Positions 34,723-50,352 of a DNA stretch of 64,000 bases are shown here, piece by piece; within the stretch, counting starts at the first letter, position 1, and each line of letters opens with the position of its first letter. The DNA comes from JBBROS01 sp963752225 (GTDB lineage Bacteria > Pseudomonadota > Alphaproteobacteria > Acetobacterales > Acetobacteraceae), in NCBI GenBank assembly GCA_963752225.1, contig CAVVXS010000016.1:186001-250000 (forward strand), read 5' to 3'. Position numbers and translations under genes: made by a program. Under the pieces are notes generated by a model. The model saw nothing but the letters and a program-made list of their open reading frames with translations, was not told where the DNA came from and searched no databases.

Positions 34723-36212
34723 CCCGGCCGGCCGCCGGCGCCGCGACCGTCGCCGGCGACTACGACCGCCTGCCTTACCCGTCGATGCCATTTCCCGACA
34801 CCCAGCCGGCCCGGCTGGCGGCGGTGGCGGCGCTGTTCGGCATCGCCGCGCCGGCGGCGGAGCGGGCCCGGGTGCTCGAACTCGGCTGCGCTGCCGGCGG
34901 CAACATCATCCCGCTCGCCGCCCGCTTCCCCGGCGCACGGTTCACCGGCGTCGACCTTTCGCCGCGCCAGGTCGAGGACGGCCGCGCCCGCATCGCCGCG
35001 CTAGGCCTCGGCAACGTCGAGCTGCAACAAGCCGACCTCGCCACCTACGACCTGGCCGGGGCGACGTTCGACTACGTGATCTGCCAGGGCGTGTTCAGCT
35101 GGGTGCCGCGCACCGTGCAGGACGCGATCCTGCGGATCTGCCGCGACGCGCTGGCGCCGTCCGGGGTCGCGACCATCAGCTACAACGTGCTGCCCGGTTG
35201 GCATCTCCGCATGGTGGTGCGCGACCTCTGCCTGCATTACGCCGGGGCCGACGCCGACGAGCCGCCGCAGCGCCGGGTGGCCCGCGCGCGGGCGGCGCTC
35301 GATCAGGTGGCTGCCGCGGCGGACCCCGCCGACCCCTATGGCATGCTGCTGCGGACCGAGGCGCGGCGGCTGCGGACAGTGCCCGCGGCTTACGTGATGG
35401 GCGAGTTCCTGGCGCGGGATAATGCGCCGTGCCAAGTCGGCGAGTTCATCGACCGGGCTGCAGCGCATGGGCTCGACTACCTGGCCGAGGTCGACCTCTG
35501 CGCCGCCGTGCCGACCACGCTGGACACGGCCCTGCATGCGCGCCTGACCACCTACGGCAGCGGCCGCCCCGCGCTGGAGCAGCAGATCGACTTCCTGACC
35601 GGGCGGCTGTTCCGCCGCTCGGTGCTGGTCCGGCAAGGCCCGTCCGGGGCCGTGCCCGGCGCGGTGCAGCCCGAGGCGCTCGAGGCCTTGCACGTGAGCG
35701 GCGCGCTGCGGCGCGAAGCGGGCAAGGAGCCGGCCGTGTTCACCGACGCGCGCCAACGGCCCATCACGGTCAAGGAGCCGTCGATCGCCCGGGCGTTCGA
35801 CCGCATCGCCGCCGCCTATCCGGAAACGGTCGCGTTGCCGGACCTGGGCGACGCCGATACGCCGCCCGAGCTGCGCGCCCGCATCCGGCAGGCGGTGCTG
35901 GCGCTGGTGCTGGCGGGCCGGGTCAGCATCGCATCGGCGCCGCTGCGGCTGGGTCGTGCCGCGGCCGAGCGCCCGCGCGCCTGGCCGGTCGCGCGCGTGG
36001 AGGCCGCCGCCAAGCAGCCCTGGATCACCGGCCTGCACCATGCCGGGCTGCCGCTGACGCCCGAACTCGCGGCCTTGCTGCCGCTGCTGGACGGCAGCAA
36101 CGATAAGCCGGCGCTGCGGGCCGCACTGGCGGGGCTCCCTGGGGCGCCGCCGCTCGAGGCCGTCCTCGACCACCTCACGCGGAACGCAATCCTGGAGCCG
36201 GAAGCCGGCTGA
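34719..36212 (+). CDS. Class I methyltransferase with C-terminal regulatory domain
   Basis: A 497-residue protein. The N-terminal SAM-binding fold shows VLELGCAAGGNIIPLA (motif I), GVDLSPRQVEDG, and FDYVICQGVFSWVP. From about residue 215 a second domain begins that matches the methyltransferase regulatory domain often found after this fold (MGEFLARDNAPCQVGEFIDR). The last 130 residues look like a winged-helix-type part. The target is unknown. The ATGA overlap with argB suggests shared translation although no metabolic link is evident. Confidence 0.82.
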   Translation: MTRPAAGAATVAGDYDRLPYPSMPFPDTQPARLAAVAALFGIAAPAAERARVLELGCAAGGNIIPLAARFPGARFTGVDLSPRQVEDGRARIAALGLGNVELQQADLATYDLAGATFDYVICQGVFSWVPRTVQDAILRICRDALAPSGVATISYNVLPGWHLRMVVRDLCLHYAGADADEPPQRRVARARAALDQVAAAADPADPYGMLLRTEARRLRTVPAAYVMGEFLARDNAPCQVGEFIDRAAAHGLDYLAEVDLCAAVPTTLDTALHARLTTYGSGRPALEQQIDFLTGRLFRRSVLVRQGPSGAVPGAVQPEALEALHVSGALRREAGKEPAVFTDARQRPITVKEPSIARAFDRIAAAYPETVALPDLGDADTPPELRARIRQAVLALVLAGRVSIASAPLRLGRAAAERPRAWPVARVEAAAKQPWITGLHHAGLPLTPELAALLPLLDGSNDKPALRAALAGLPGAPPLEAVLDHLTRNAILEPEAG

Positions 36213-36232
36213 GCGATTAGAGCACTTCGCGA

Positions 36233-36255
36233 GCCCGAACCGAATCGGTTCGGGC
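36233..36255. terminator. Palindrome between convergent genes, probable terminator
   Basis: GCCCGAACCG and CGGTTCGGGC form a perfect 10-base stem with the 3-base loop AAT. An outer GAGCAC/GTGCTC pair (36221-36226, 36261-36266) extends the symmetry. It lies between the convergent methyltransferase and VWA-type genes and could end transcription from both sides. Confidence 0.6.
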
Positions 36256-36266
36256 GGATGGTGCTC

Positions 36267-36962
36267 CTAGGCGATCTCCTGGATCAGCTTGCGGCGGATC
36301 GCTGCGGCGAAGCTGTCGAAGTTCTCCGCCACCACCACGAAATGCCCGGTGCCGCCGACCACGGCCTCGGTGTAGTAAGGCACCAGCTCGCGGCCCGACG
36401 CCATGCCGTAGCGCGGCCGGTCGTTGATGATCGGCAGGCCGTTGATCACGACGCCCTCGGCCACCAGGCGGTCGCGCTCGTCCTCCGCGGGCGGGCCGTT
36501 GTTGTTGACGCCGTCGCCGGACACATCGATCACCCGCCGCGTGCCCTCGAACGGCGACGCAGCCAGCACCTCACGGCTGAAGCGCAGCGCGCCCGACAGG
36601 CTGGTCCACGACATGCTCGACCACGGCTTGGCCGCGAGCGCGTCGCCCCATGACGCGGCGTCCGCCGCGGTGGCGATACGCGTCCAAGGCAGCAGCAGCT
36701 CCTGCCGGTCGTAGGCGGCCCATTGCACGTAGGCGACGGCGATGGCACCGACCGGGCCGCCGCCGATCGCCGCCAGCACTTGCGGGTCGGTCATCGCCGC
36801 CCGGTAGCCGTTGCGCTGCAGCTCGGCGTCGCTTTCGCTGATCGACCGGCTGACATCGATCGCCAGCACCAGCAGCAGGTCCACGGGCTGGCTCTGGGCA
36901 TGGAGGGCGGACGGGAGCAGCAGGGAAGCGCCGGAAGCGGCCAGCAGCGTGCGTCGGTTCAT
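36267..36962 (-). CDS. DUF1194 family secreted VWA-like protein
   Basis: A 231-residue exported protein. A signal peptide with a twin Arg at the front (MNRRTLLAASGASLLLPSAL, cut near AQS) is followed by a von Willebrand factor A-type fold with its metal-site motif VLAIDVSRSIS. Further DUF1194 hallmarks are YVQWAAYDRQELLLPW, DVSGDGVNNNG and VVINGLPI. Function unknown; a periplasmic binding role is assumed from the fold. The ATG at 36962 opens the signal peptide; a longer frame to 36995 is less likely. Confidence 0.83.
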   Translation of the reverse strand: MNRRTLLAASGASLLLPSALHAQSQPVDLLLVLAIDVSRSISESDAELQRNGYRAAMTDPQVLAAIGGGPVGAIAVAYVQWAAYDRQELLLPWTRIATAADAASWGDALAAKPWSSMSWTSLSGALRFSREVLAASPFEGTRRVIDVSGDGVNNNGPPAEDERDRLVAEGVVINGLPIINDRPRYGMASGRELVPYYTEAVVGGTGHFVVVAENFDSFAAAIRRKLIQEIA

Positions 36963-37001
36963 GGCCGCAAGCCAAGCGCAGCCGCGCCCGCTCACGCAAG
37001 C

Positions 37002-38198
37002 CTAAACCCGGCGCACCACGTATCGGTCCTCGAGCGCGGCCACGATCGCCTGCGCGTGCACCGGGTCGCGCGCCTCGATCATCAGCTCGAGCTCGGCGGC
37101 CTGAACGCTCGGCGCGTCGAACAGGCGCTGGTGCACGACCTCGATGATGTTGCCGCCTGACGTGCCGATGATGCCGGCGATGTCGGCCAGCACGCCGGGC
37201 CGGTCGGGGATGTCCATCGTGAGGCGCAGCAGCCGGCCGTCGCGCAGCAAGCCGCGCAGCAGCACGTTGGCGAGGATGCGCCCGTCGATGTTGCCGCCGC
37301 AGACCGGCGTGCCGACGCGCTTGCCGGCGAACCGCTCGGGATGGGCGAGCAAGGCGGCGACGCCCACCGCCCCGGCGCCCTCGGCGACCTGCTTCGCGCC
37401 CTCGGCCAGCAGCGCGATGGCGTCCTCCACCACCCGCTCCGGCACCACCAGGACGTCGTTCACGTGGGCGCGGATCATCGGCAGGCAGGCGGGGCCGATA
37501 TGGTGCACGGCGATGCCTTCGGCGATGGTGGGACCGCCGGTTTCGACGGTGCGCCCGGCCAGCGTCTGGTGCAGCGAGGCGTAGGCGGCGACCTCGACGC
37601 CTACCACCTCGATGCCGGGCCGCAGCGCCTTGGCCGCCACCGCGCAGCCGGCGATCATGCCGCCGCCGCCGACCGGCACCAGCAGCACGTCCAGGTCCGG
37701 CACGTCGGTGAGCAGCTCCAGCGCCAGCGTGCCTTGCCCGGCCATCACGGCCGGGTCGTTGTAGGGGTGGACGAACACGAGGCCGCGCTGATCGGCCAGG
37801 GCGTGGGCGTGGGCGGCGGCTTCGGCCAGCGTGTCGCCGTGCAGCACGACGGTGGCGCCCCAGCCGCGGGTGCGCATCACCTTGGTGGACGGGGTGAATT
37901 GCGGCATCACGATCACCGCCTCGATGCCGTGCAGGCTGGCATGGCGGGCGACAGCCTGGGCGTGGTTGCCGGCGGACATGGCGACGACGCCGGCGCGGCG
38001 CTCCGCGCCGGTCAGCAGTGCCAGGCGGTTGGCCGCGCCGCGCTCCTTGAAGGAACCGATCGCCTGCAAGTTCTCGAGCTTCAGCGTGACGTCGGCGCCG
38101 GTCGCGCGGCTGACGGCTTGGCTCGCGAGCGACGGCGTCCGCAGCACCCGGCCGGCGATACGCCCGGCGGCGGCTTCGATGTCGGCGAAGGTGATCAT
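37002..38198 (-). CDS. ilvA: Threonine ammonia-lyase (threonine dehydratase) with ACT domain
   Basis: A 398-residue PLP enzyme that turns threonine into 2-oxobutyrate, the entry to isoleucine. The PLP lysine is in GSFKERGA (Lys51), the phosphate loop in VPVGGGGMIAGC, and MSAGNHAQAVA binds substrate. The C-terminal part (about 325-398) is one ACT domain (RLTMDIPDRPGVLADIAGII). Single-ACT forms of this length occur as both biosynthetic and catabolic enzymes. The presence of ilvBHC in the window favours a biosynthetic role. Confidence 0.9.
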   Translation of the reverse strand: MITFADIEAAAGRIAGRVLRTPSLASQAVSRATGADVTLKLENLQAIGSFKERGAANRLALLTGAERRAGVVAMSAGNHAQAVARHASLHGIEAVIVMPQFTPSTKVMRTRGWGATVVLHGDTLAEAAAHAHALADQRGLVFVHPYNDPAVMAGQGTLALELLTDVPDLDVLLVPVGGGGMIAGCAVAAKALRPGIEVVGVEVAAYASLHQTLAGRTVETGGPTIAEGIAVHHIGPACLPMIRAHVNDVLVVPERVVEDAIALLAEGAKQVAEGAGAVGVAALLAHPERFAGKRVGTPVCGGNIDGRILANVLLRGLLRDGRLLRLTMDIPDRPGVLADIAGIIGTSGGNIIEVVHQRLFDAPSVQAAELELMIEARDPVHAQAIVAALEDRYVVRRV

Positions 38199-38220
38199 TG
38201 ACGCCAGACCGGCACCGGTC

Positions 38221-38694
38221 CTAGCCGAACTTGATCTCCAGGATCTCGTAGGTGCGATCGCCGCCCGGCGCCGGCACCGAGACGGTGTTGCCGACCGACT
38301 TGCCGATCAGCGCCTTGGCCAGCGGCGAGGAGATGCTGAGCCGGGCATGCTTGATGTCGGCCTCGTGCACGCCGACGATCTGGTAGCTCGACTCCTTTTC
38401 GCTTTCCTCGTCCACCAAGCGGACATGAGCGCCGAACATCACCCGCTCGCCCGACAGGCTGGCCGGGTCGATCACCTCGGCGGCCGAGACGATTTCTTCG
38501 AGCTCGATCACCCGGCCCTCGATGAACGACTGGCGTTCGCGCGCGGCGTGGTATTCGGCGTTCTCGCTCAGGTCGCCATGGCTGCGGGCTTCGGCGATGG
38601 CACGGATGATGGCTGGCCGCTCGACCGATTTGAGGTGTCGCAGCTCCTCTTCGAGCCGCTGCAGGCCTGGCGCTGTCATCGGAAACTTCTGCAA
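38221..38694 (-). CDS. greA: Transcription elongation factor GreA
   Basis: A 157-residue factor that makes stalled RNA polymerase cut its transcript. The N-terminal coiled coil ends in the acidic tip GDLSENAEYHAARERQ, and the C-terminal FKBP-like domain includes ISSPLAKALIGKSVG. The start is TTG 38694 (LQKFPMTAPG, the usual GreA opening) with GAGG upstream. An ATG 15 bases further in would remove conserved residues. Confidence 0.95.
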   Translation of the reverse strand: MQKFPMTAPGLQRLEEELRHLKSVERPAIIRAIAEARSHGDLSENAEYHAARERQSFIEGRVIELEEIVSAAEVIDPASLSGERVMFGAHVRLVDEESEKESSYQIVGVHEADIKHARLSISSPLAKALIGKSVGNTVSVPAPGGDRTYEILEIKFG

Positions 38695-38733
38695 CGCGAC
38701 CGTCCTCAAATTGATAGGGTGGAGACACGTGCG

Positions 38734-38759
38734 CGGCGCCCGGGCAATCCCGGGCGCCG
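38734..38759 (-). terminator. Strong hairpin after carB
   Basis: CGGCGCCCGGG (38734-38744) and CCCGGGCGCCG (38749-38759) form a perfect 11-base stem with the loop CAAT, seven bases beyond the carB stop and upstream of greA. No T-run; the stability alone suggests termination or an mRNA 3' end. Confidence 0.55.
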
Positions 38760-38766
38760 AAGCAGG

Positions 38767-42009
<3,243 letters not shown>

Positions 42010-42022
42010 GATGCTCCAGACT

Positions 42023-42451
42023 TCAGGCGGCGATGGCGTGCCAAGGATCGATGGTCGGCACGCCGGCATGTTCGAACGGGGCGGCGTCCCTTGTGGCGAC
42101 GGTGAAGCTGTGCACAAGGGCGATGGCGGCAATCTGGCCGTCCAGGACCGACACGGATTGCCCAGCGGCCCGCACCTTCGCGACTGTGGCCGCGTAGGCG
42201 ACGGCGGACTCGGCGTCGAACGGCAGGACTGGCGTTCCGATCCGGTTACGGACGAGTTCGTCGAACCCCTCCTGCAGCACGGTCCGCTTCCGGCCCGCCG
42301 GAAGCAGGGCAACGCCGGCCAGCACTTCGCTCAGGCCGGGAGCCGTCAGGTAGAGCGTCGCATCCGCCTGGCGATCGAACCAGTCCAGGACCTCAGGCGA
42401 TGGGCGTAGCTTGAGCGGCTCGGAAATGACGTTCGTGTCCAGAATGATCAT
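42023..42451 (-). CDS. fitB: PIN-domain toxin, FitB/VapC type
   Basis: A 142-residue PIN-domain endoribonuclease. All four acidic active-site residues are visible: Asp5 (ILDTN), Glu42 (LSEVLAG), Asp104 (VLDGQIAA) and Asp122 (ATRDAAPF). Length and spacing are those of FitB, the partner of FitA, a branch of VapC. As a type II toxin it would cleave RNA when free and be held inactive by its antitoxin, whose gene overlaps by four bases upstream. It sits 13 bases before carB. Confidence 0.88.
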   Translation of the reverse strand: MIILDTNVISEPLKLRPSPEVLDWFDRQADATLYLTAPGLSEVLAGVALLPAGRKRTVLQEGFDELVRNRIGTPVLPFDAESAVAYAATVAKVRAAGQSVSVLDGQIAAIALVHSFTVATRDAAPFEHAGVPTIDPWHAIAA

Positions 42452-42690
42452 TCAAAGTCGACGCTGGAGCCGGCCGGGGTTCGATCCCGCTCGACCTCGA
42501 GATCGACGCCGCCGGCCTTCTGCCCGAGCTCGGCCAGGAAGCTACCCAGCTTGCCGGCGCGAACCGGCCGCACGGCTTGGTCGAGGATCATGCGAATCTC
42601 CGCCTCGGTGCTGCGGCCATGCTGAGCAGCCCGCAGCTTGAGGGCACGGTACGTTTCGGCAGGGATGTTGCGAACTGAAACGGCGGGCAT
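42448..42690 (-). CDS. fitA: FitA-like ribbon-helix-helix antitoxin
   Basis: An 80-residue antitoxin. The N-terminal ribbon-helix-helix is VSVRNIPAETYRALKLRAA, then GRSTEAEIRMILDQAVRP, a pattern very close to FitA. The C-terminal tail (about 50-80) should wrap the toxin. The ATG at 42690 follows GGAGA. Its stop overlaps the toxin start (ATGA). TGATAGC half-sites lie just upstream and are likely its own operator, so the pair should be self-repressed. Confidence 0.88.
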   Translation of the reverse strand: MPAVSVRNIPAETYRALKLRAAQHGRSTEAEIRMILDQAVRPVRAGKLGSFLAELGQKAGGVDLEVERDRTPAGSSVDFE

Positions 42691-42704
42691 GGCACAATCT
42701 CCGG

Positions 42705-42731
42705 TGTGATAGCGCCATGATAGCGATGCTA

Positions 42732-42736
<5 letters not shown>
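42705..42736 (-). promoter_or_regulatory. Predicted FitA operator
   Basis: TGTGATAGC (42705-42713) and GCTATCACA (42728-42736) form a perfect 9-base inverted repeat. A third TGATAGC (42718-42724) makes a tighter palindrome with GCTATCA (42728-42734). The half-site TGATAGC agrees with the one I recall for FitA (TGCTATCA/TGATAGCA). It begins 15 bases before the fitA start and covers the carA stop codon. Confidence 0.72.
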
Positions 42737-44066
<1,330 letters not shown>

Positions 44067-44143
44067 GCCTCGACCATACGAGAGGAAACTTCCCGGATCA
44101 AGCAACACCGCCTAAGCTGGGAAAAAACTTACCAGGACCTGCC

Positions 44144-44602
44144 ATGCCGCTTCGCGACGATCTGAGCCAATCCCTGAAAGCCTCGATGAAGGCCGGCGAC
44201 GCCGCGCGCACGTCGACCGTCCGCATGATCCTCGCCAAGCTCAAGGACACCGATATCGCGGCCCGGCCGAAGGGCGTCACCGCTGTGCCGGACGACGAGA
44301 TCGTCGGCATGCTGCGCGGCATGGTGAAATCGCGGCGGGAGTCGGTGGCCCTGTATGAGCAAGGCAACCGGCCGGAACTGGCGGCCAAGGAAGCCGCCGA
44401 GATTGCCGTCATCGAGGGCTTCCTGCCGCAGGAGATGGATGCGGCGGCGCTGGCGGCCGCGGTGGACGAGGCGGTCGCCGCGAGCGGTGCGGCGACGCCC
44501 AAGGACATGGGCAAGGTGATGGCCGCCCTGAAAGCGAAGCACGGCGCCGCCATCGACATGGGCCGGGCCGGGCCGCTGGTGAAAGCGCGGCTCAACAGCT
44601 AA
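44144..44602 (+). CDS. yqeY: GatB/YqeY domain protein
   Basis: A 152-residue helical protein of the YqeY family, related to the tail domain of the amidotransferase GatB. Typical parts are SLKASMKAGDAARTSTVRMI, IVGMLRGMVKSRRESVALYE and IEGFLPQEMD. Its precise role is unproven; it may aid tRNA-dependent amidation or tRNA binding. Divergent from carA, and its stop overlaps the dnaG start, heading the macromolecular-synthesis operon. Confidence 0.92.
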   Translation: MPLRDDLSQSLKASMKAGDAARTSTVRMILAKLKDTDIAARPKGVTAVPDDEIVGMLRGMVKSRRESVALYEQGNRPELAAKEAAEIAVIEGFLPQEMDAAALAAAVDEAVAASGAATPKDMGKVMAALKAKHGAAIDMGRAGPLVKARLNS

Positions 44603-46380
44603 TGGCGCTGCCCGCCGCCTTCCTCGACGAGCTCCGCGCGCGCACCCCGCTGCACGGCCTGGTGTCGCGTCGCGTGCAGCTCAAGAAGTCCGGCAAGAAC
44701 TGGACCGGCTGCTGCCCGTTCCACAGCGAGAAGTCGCCCAGCTTCTACGTCTATGACGACGGCTTCCATTGCTTCGGCTGCGGCGCGCACGGCGACGCGA
44801 TCTCGTTCGTAATGCAGACCGAGGGGGCGTCGTTCATCGACGCCGTGGAGAGCCTCGCCTCGGCGGCCGGCCTCGAGGTGCCGAAACCCTCGCCGCGCAT
44901 GGCCGAGGCCGAGCAGGAGCGGATGGGCCTGCACGACGTGCTCGAAGCCGCCCAGGCCGAGTTCACGCGGCTGCTGCGCACTCCGGCCGGTGCGGCAGGC
45001 CTCGGCTACCTGCGCAGCCGCGGGCTGACCGACGCCACCATCGCCCGCTTCGGCCTCGGCTGGAGCGGTGACGGGCGCGGCAGCCTGGTCTCGGCGCTGG
45101 GCAAGGCGGGCATCGAGCCGGCGCGGCTGGCGGAGGCCGGCCTGCTGCGGCCACCCGAAGGCGGCGGCCCGGCGCGCGAGCTGTATTGGGGACGGATCAC
45201 CTTCCCGATCCGCGACCGGCGCGGGCGAACGATCAGCTTCGGCGGCCGCACCCTGGGCGACGCGAAGCCGAAATACATCAACGGCCCGGAAACCCGGCTG
45301 TTTTCCAAGAAGGGCACGCTTTACGCCCTCGACCTCGCGCGTGAAGCGGCCCGCCGGGCGGCGCCCGTGGTGGTCGAGGGTTACATGGACGTCATCGCCC
45401 TGCACCAGGCCGGCTTCGCGAGCGCGGTGGCGCCGCTCGGCACCGCGCTGACCGGCGAGCAGCTCGAAGCGCTATGGCATCTCGGGCCGATGCCGGTTCT
45501 GTGCTTCGACGGCGACGCCGCCGGCGCCCGCGCCGCGGCCCGGGTGGCGGAGCTGTGCTTGCCGTTGCTGACGCCCGAGCGCTCGCTGCGGCTGGCCACG
45601 TTGCCGCCGGGTCAGGATCCCGACGACCTCGTCCGGCGTGGCGGGCCGGCGGCGTTCCAGGCGGTGCTGGACGGCGCGCGGCCGCTGGTGGACGCCCTGT
45701 TCGATGTGCTGCGCGAGGGTGGCGGTGAGACGCCCGAGCAACGGGCCGCGTTCCGCGCCCGGCTGGATGCGGCCGCGGCGCGCATTGCCGACAAGGGCCT
45801 GGCGGCGGAATACCGCACGGCTTTGCGGGACCGGTTCTTTTCCAGCCGGCGGCCGGCGGGGAAGGGCGGAAAGACACTGCCGCCACGGGCCGCACGGGTC
45901 GCCCGTGCCCCGGCCCAGGCGGATCAGACCACGCAGGAACGCGCCCGCTGCCTGACTGCCATCCTGCTGCGCCATCCCGGCCTGGTGCACGACGTCGAGG
46001 AAGCCTGGTGCGGATTGGCCGTGCCGCCGCCGTTGCATCGCCTGCGCGACGCAATCCTGCACACCGAAGACTTGGGCGTGCTTGACTCCGACCGGCTGAT
46101 TGCCCACCTGAACGCCTCTGGATTTGCTGAAGACGTTGCATTTGTCTTGTCCGCCGCCATGCCCCTGCCGCCCAGCGCCCGGCCCGAGGCGATGCCGGCA
46201 GAGGCGGAGGGGGAATGGTGGCACTTGTTCGGACTGTTGCGCGGCCTGTCGCGCCTGGACGAGGAGGTCGAGCACGCCAGGCGGGCCTTTGCCGAGCAGC
46301 AGACCGAGGCGGCACAGCGCCGCCTGATCGGCCTCAGGACGGCACGGCTCGATCTTGTCGCGACCGACTTTGACGGCTGA
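44602..46380 (+). CDS. dnaG: DNA primase
   Basis: A 592-residue primase. The zinc-binding CHC2 domain has Cys38, His41, Cys57 and Cys60 (CPFHSEKSPSF, FHCFGCGAHGD). The RNA polymerase core follows (GGRTLGDAKPKYINGPET), and the TOPRIM metal site is in VVVEGYMDVIALHQAG and CFDGDAAGARAA. The C-terminal 170 residues should contact the DnaB helicase. It starts in the yqeY stop codon and is followed by rpoD after 78 bases. Confidence 0.96.
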   Translation: MALPAAFLDELRARTPLHGLVSRRVQLKKSGKNWTGCCPFHSEKSPSFYVYDDGFHCFGCGAHGDAISFVMQTEGASFIDAVESLASAAGLEVPKPSPRMAEAEQERMGLHDVLEAAQAEFTRLLRTPAGAAGLGYLRSRGLTDATIARFGLGWSGDGRGSLVSALGKAGIEPARLAEAGLLRPPEGGGPARELYWGRITFPIRDRRGRTISFGGRTLGDAKPKYINGPETRLFSKKGTLYALDLAREAARRAAPVVVEGYMDVIALHQAGFASAVAPLGTALTGEQLEALWHLGPMPVLCFDGDAAGARAAARVAELCLPLLTPERSLRLATLPPGQDPDDLVRRGGPAAFQAVLDGARPLVDALFDVLREGGGETPEQRAAFRARLDAAAARIADKGLAAEYRTALRDRFFSSRRPAGKGGKTLPPRAARVARAPAQADQTTQERARCLTAILLRHPGLVHDVEEAWCGLAVPPPLHRLRDAILHTEDLGVLDSDRLIAHLNASGFAEDVAFVLSAAMPLPPSARPEAMPAEAEGEWWHLFGLLRGLSRLDEEVEHARRAFAEQQTEAAQRRLIGLRTARLDLVATDFDG

Positions 46381-46458
46381 CCGCGGCGCCACACCGCACG
46401 ACTGAAATCACCCCCGCCCGGGACGCCGTGCGGGACTGTTATCGGAGTAGTTCTATCC

Positions 46459-48420
<1,962 letters not shown>

Positions 48421-48526
48421 TCGGCAAGGGTGCGATCCGGCCCGCGGCGGCGCGCCGCGGTGCTTGATCGGCCCACTCCTTCGTGCCACCCCTAGGCTCG
48501 ATGACGCCCGCGACTTTTCCGTGCTG

Positions 48527-49084
48527 ATGCAGGCGCAACGCGTCGGCGTGACCGTGACCTTCCTGCGGATGGACGCGCGTCCGGCGCCCGGCCCGGCGCT
48601 GCCGCCCGACGCGACCCTCGTGCGGGTCGAATGCTGCTCGGTCTCGTTCTACCGCTACCTCTACGGCACGGTCGGGGCCGCTTACGTTTGGTGGCTGCGC
48701 CGCACCTTGGCCGACCATGCGCTGGACGCGTTGCTGCGGGACCCCGGGGTTGCAATCCACGTGCTGTATCGCGGCGGCGAGCCGGCCGGGTTCTTCGAAC
48801 TCGATCGGCGCACCCGGCCGACGGTCAACCTGGGCTATTTCGGCTTGATGCCGCACGCGGTCGGGCAAGGGCTCGGGAGCGCCTTTCTGTCGGCCGCGAT
48901 CCAGGCGGCGTGGGACTTCGAGCCGCCCGCCCGCGCGCTGACGGTCAATACCTGCACCGCCGACCATCCCCGGGCGCTGCCCGGCTATATCCGCGCGGGG
49001 TTTCAGCCGGTGCGGCAGCTGCACGAGGTGTGGGACGTCCCCACCCGGCTCGGCCTATCCATCCCGCGGCACCTGCTCGTATAA
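48527..49084 (+). CDS. GNAT-family N-acetyltransferase
   Basis: A protein of about 185 residues with a GNAT fold. The acetyl-CoA loop is in LMPHAVGQGLGSAFLSAAI, and the C-terminal beta strand region reads NTCTADHPRALPGYIRAGFQ. The N-terminal half contains VECCSVSFYRYLYGTVGAAY, a pattern I know from uncharacterised alphaproteobacterial acetyltransferases. The start is uncertain: ATG 48527, GTG 48521 or TTG 48464 are all in frame and none has a good ribosome-binding site. Substrate unknown. Confidence 0.8.
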   Translation: MQAQRVGVTVTFLRMDARPAPGPALPPDATLVRVECCSVSFYRYLYGTVGAAYVWWLRRTLADHALDALLRDPGVAIHVLYRGGEPAGFFELDRRTRPTVNLGYFGLMPHAVGQGLGSAFLSAAIQAAWDFEPPARALTVNTCTADHPRALPGYIRAGFQPVRQLHEVWDVPTRLGLSIPRHLLV

Positions 49085-49130
49085 GGCCGCAACCGCGCGG
49101 CCAAGCGCAGGCCTGGAGGACCGATCCCCG

Positions 49131-50327
49131 ATGCGCTTTGCCTTGCTCGCCATGAGCCTCGTTCTGCCGGTGGCGCTGCCGCCTGTCGCCCGTGCCGAAT
49201 TGCCCGGCACGATCCGCATCGGCGTGCTGAACGACGCCTCCGGCCCGTTTGCCGACCAGAGCGGGCGCGGCAGCGTGGTCGCCGCCCAACTCGCCGCCGA
49301 CGACTTCAAGGCGGACTCGCCCGACACCACGGTCGAGATCCTTTACGGCGACCACCAGAACAAGCCCGACATCGGCAGCGGCATCGTCCGCGCCTGGGTG
49401 GACCGCGACAACGTGGTCGCCGTCGCCGACGCGGTGAACTCGGCGGTGGGGCTCGCCGTCAACGACGTCATGCGGGAGCGGCACCGCACCTTCATCGCGA
49501 GCAACGTCGGCACGTCCGATCTCACGGGCAAGAACTGCGCCCCGACCACGGTGCAGTGGACGTTCGACACCTGGGCGTTCGGCAACTCCGCCGCCCGGGC
49601 GCTGCACGACAAGGGTCCGTTCTATTTCGTCGGCTTCGACTACGCGTTGGGCGCGGCATTGGAGCGGGACACGACGTCGGTGCTGACGAGCCTCGGGGGC
49701 AAGGTCGCCGGGTCGATCAAGCACCCGCTCGGGACCACCGATTTCTCCTCCTACCTGCTGCAGGCGCAGTCGTCGGGCGCCAAGGTGATTGCGTTCGCTT
49801 CGACCGGGACCGACTTCATCAACGCGGTCAAGCAGGCCGCCGAGTTCGGGGTGAACCGCACGGCGACGCTGACGGGCCTGTTCACGCAGATCGTGGACGT
49901 GGAGTCGCTTGGCGCTCAGGCGGCACAGGGGCTGACGCTGACGGAAGCGTTCTACTGGGACCTGAACGACGACACCCGGGCCTTCGCCCGCCGGTTCGCC
50001 GAGAAGATGCCGGGCCGGGTGCCGACGGAGAACCAGGCCGGGGTGTACTCCTCGGTGCTGGCCTATCTGCGCGCCGCCAAGGCCGCCGGCAGCATCGAGG
50101 GCGAGCGGGTGATCGAGGCGATGCGGGCGCATCCGATCGAGGACAAGCTGTTCGGCCCGGTGACGGTCCGCGCCGACGGGCGGGCGATCCATCCGATGTA
50201 TGTGTTCCGGGTGAAGACGCCGGCGGAATCGAAGTCGCGATGGGACCTTTACGCGCTCATCGCCACCATCCCCGCCGAGGCGGCGTTCCGCCCGCTCGAC
50301 CAGGGCGGCTGCCCGCTCGTGAAATAG
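49131..50327 (+). CDS. Periplasmic solute-binding protein, branched-chain amino acid type
   Basis: A 398-residue exported protein. The signal peptide MRFALLAMSLVLPVALPPVA ends near ARA. The mature part has the Peripla_BP_6 fold: IRIGVLNDASGPFADQSGRG at the start, YGDHQNKPDIGSGIVRAWVD, and KHPLGTTDFSSYLLQAQSSG in the middle. Such proteins deliver amino acids, amides or aromatic acids to a Liv-type ABC transporter. No permease or ATPase gene is adjacent, so it is an orphan in this window and its ligand is unknown. Confidence 0.88.
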   Translation: MRFALLAMSLVLPVALPPVARAELPGTIRIGVLNDASGPFADQSGRGSVVAAQLAADDFKADSPDTTVEILYGDHQNKPDIGSGIVRAWVDRDNVVAVADAVNSAVGLAVNDVMRERHRTFIASNVGTSDLTGKNCAPTTVQWTFDTWAFGNSAARALHDKGPFYFVGFDYALGAALERDTTSVLTSLGGKVAGSIKHPLGTTDFSSYLLQAQSSGAKVIAFASTGTDFINAVKQAAEFGVNRTATLTGLFTQIVDVESLGAQAAQGLTLTEAFYWDLNDDTRAFARRFAEKMPGRVPTENQAGVYSSVLAYLRAAKAAGSIEGERVIEAMRAHPIEDKLFGPVTVRADGRAIHPMYVFRVKTPAESKSRWDLYALIATIPAEAAFRPLDQGGCPLVK

Positions 50328-50352
50328 GCGGGCGCGGGTCCGCCAAAATGCG

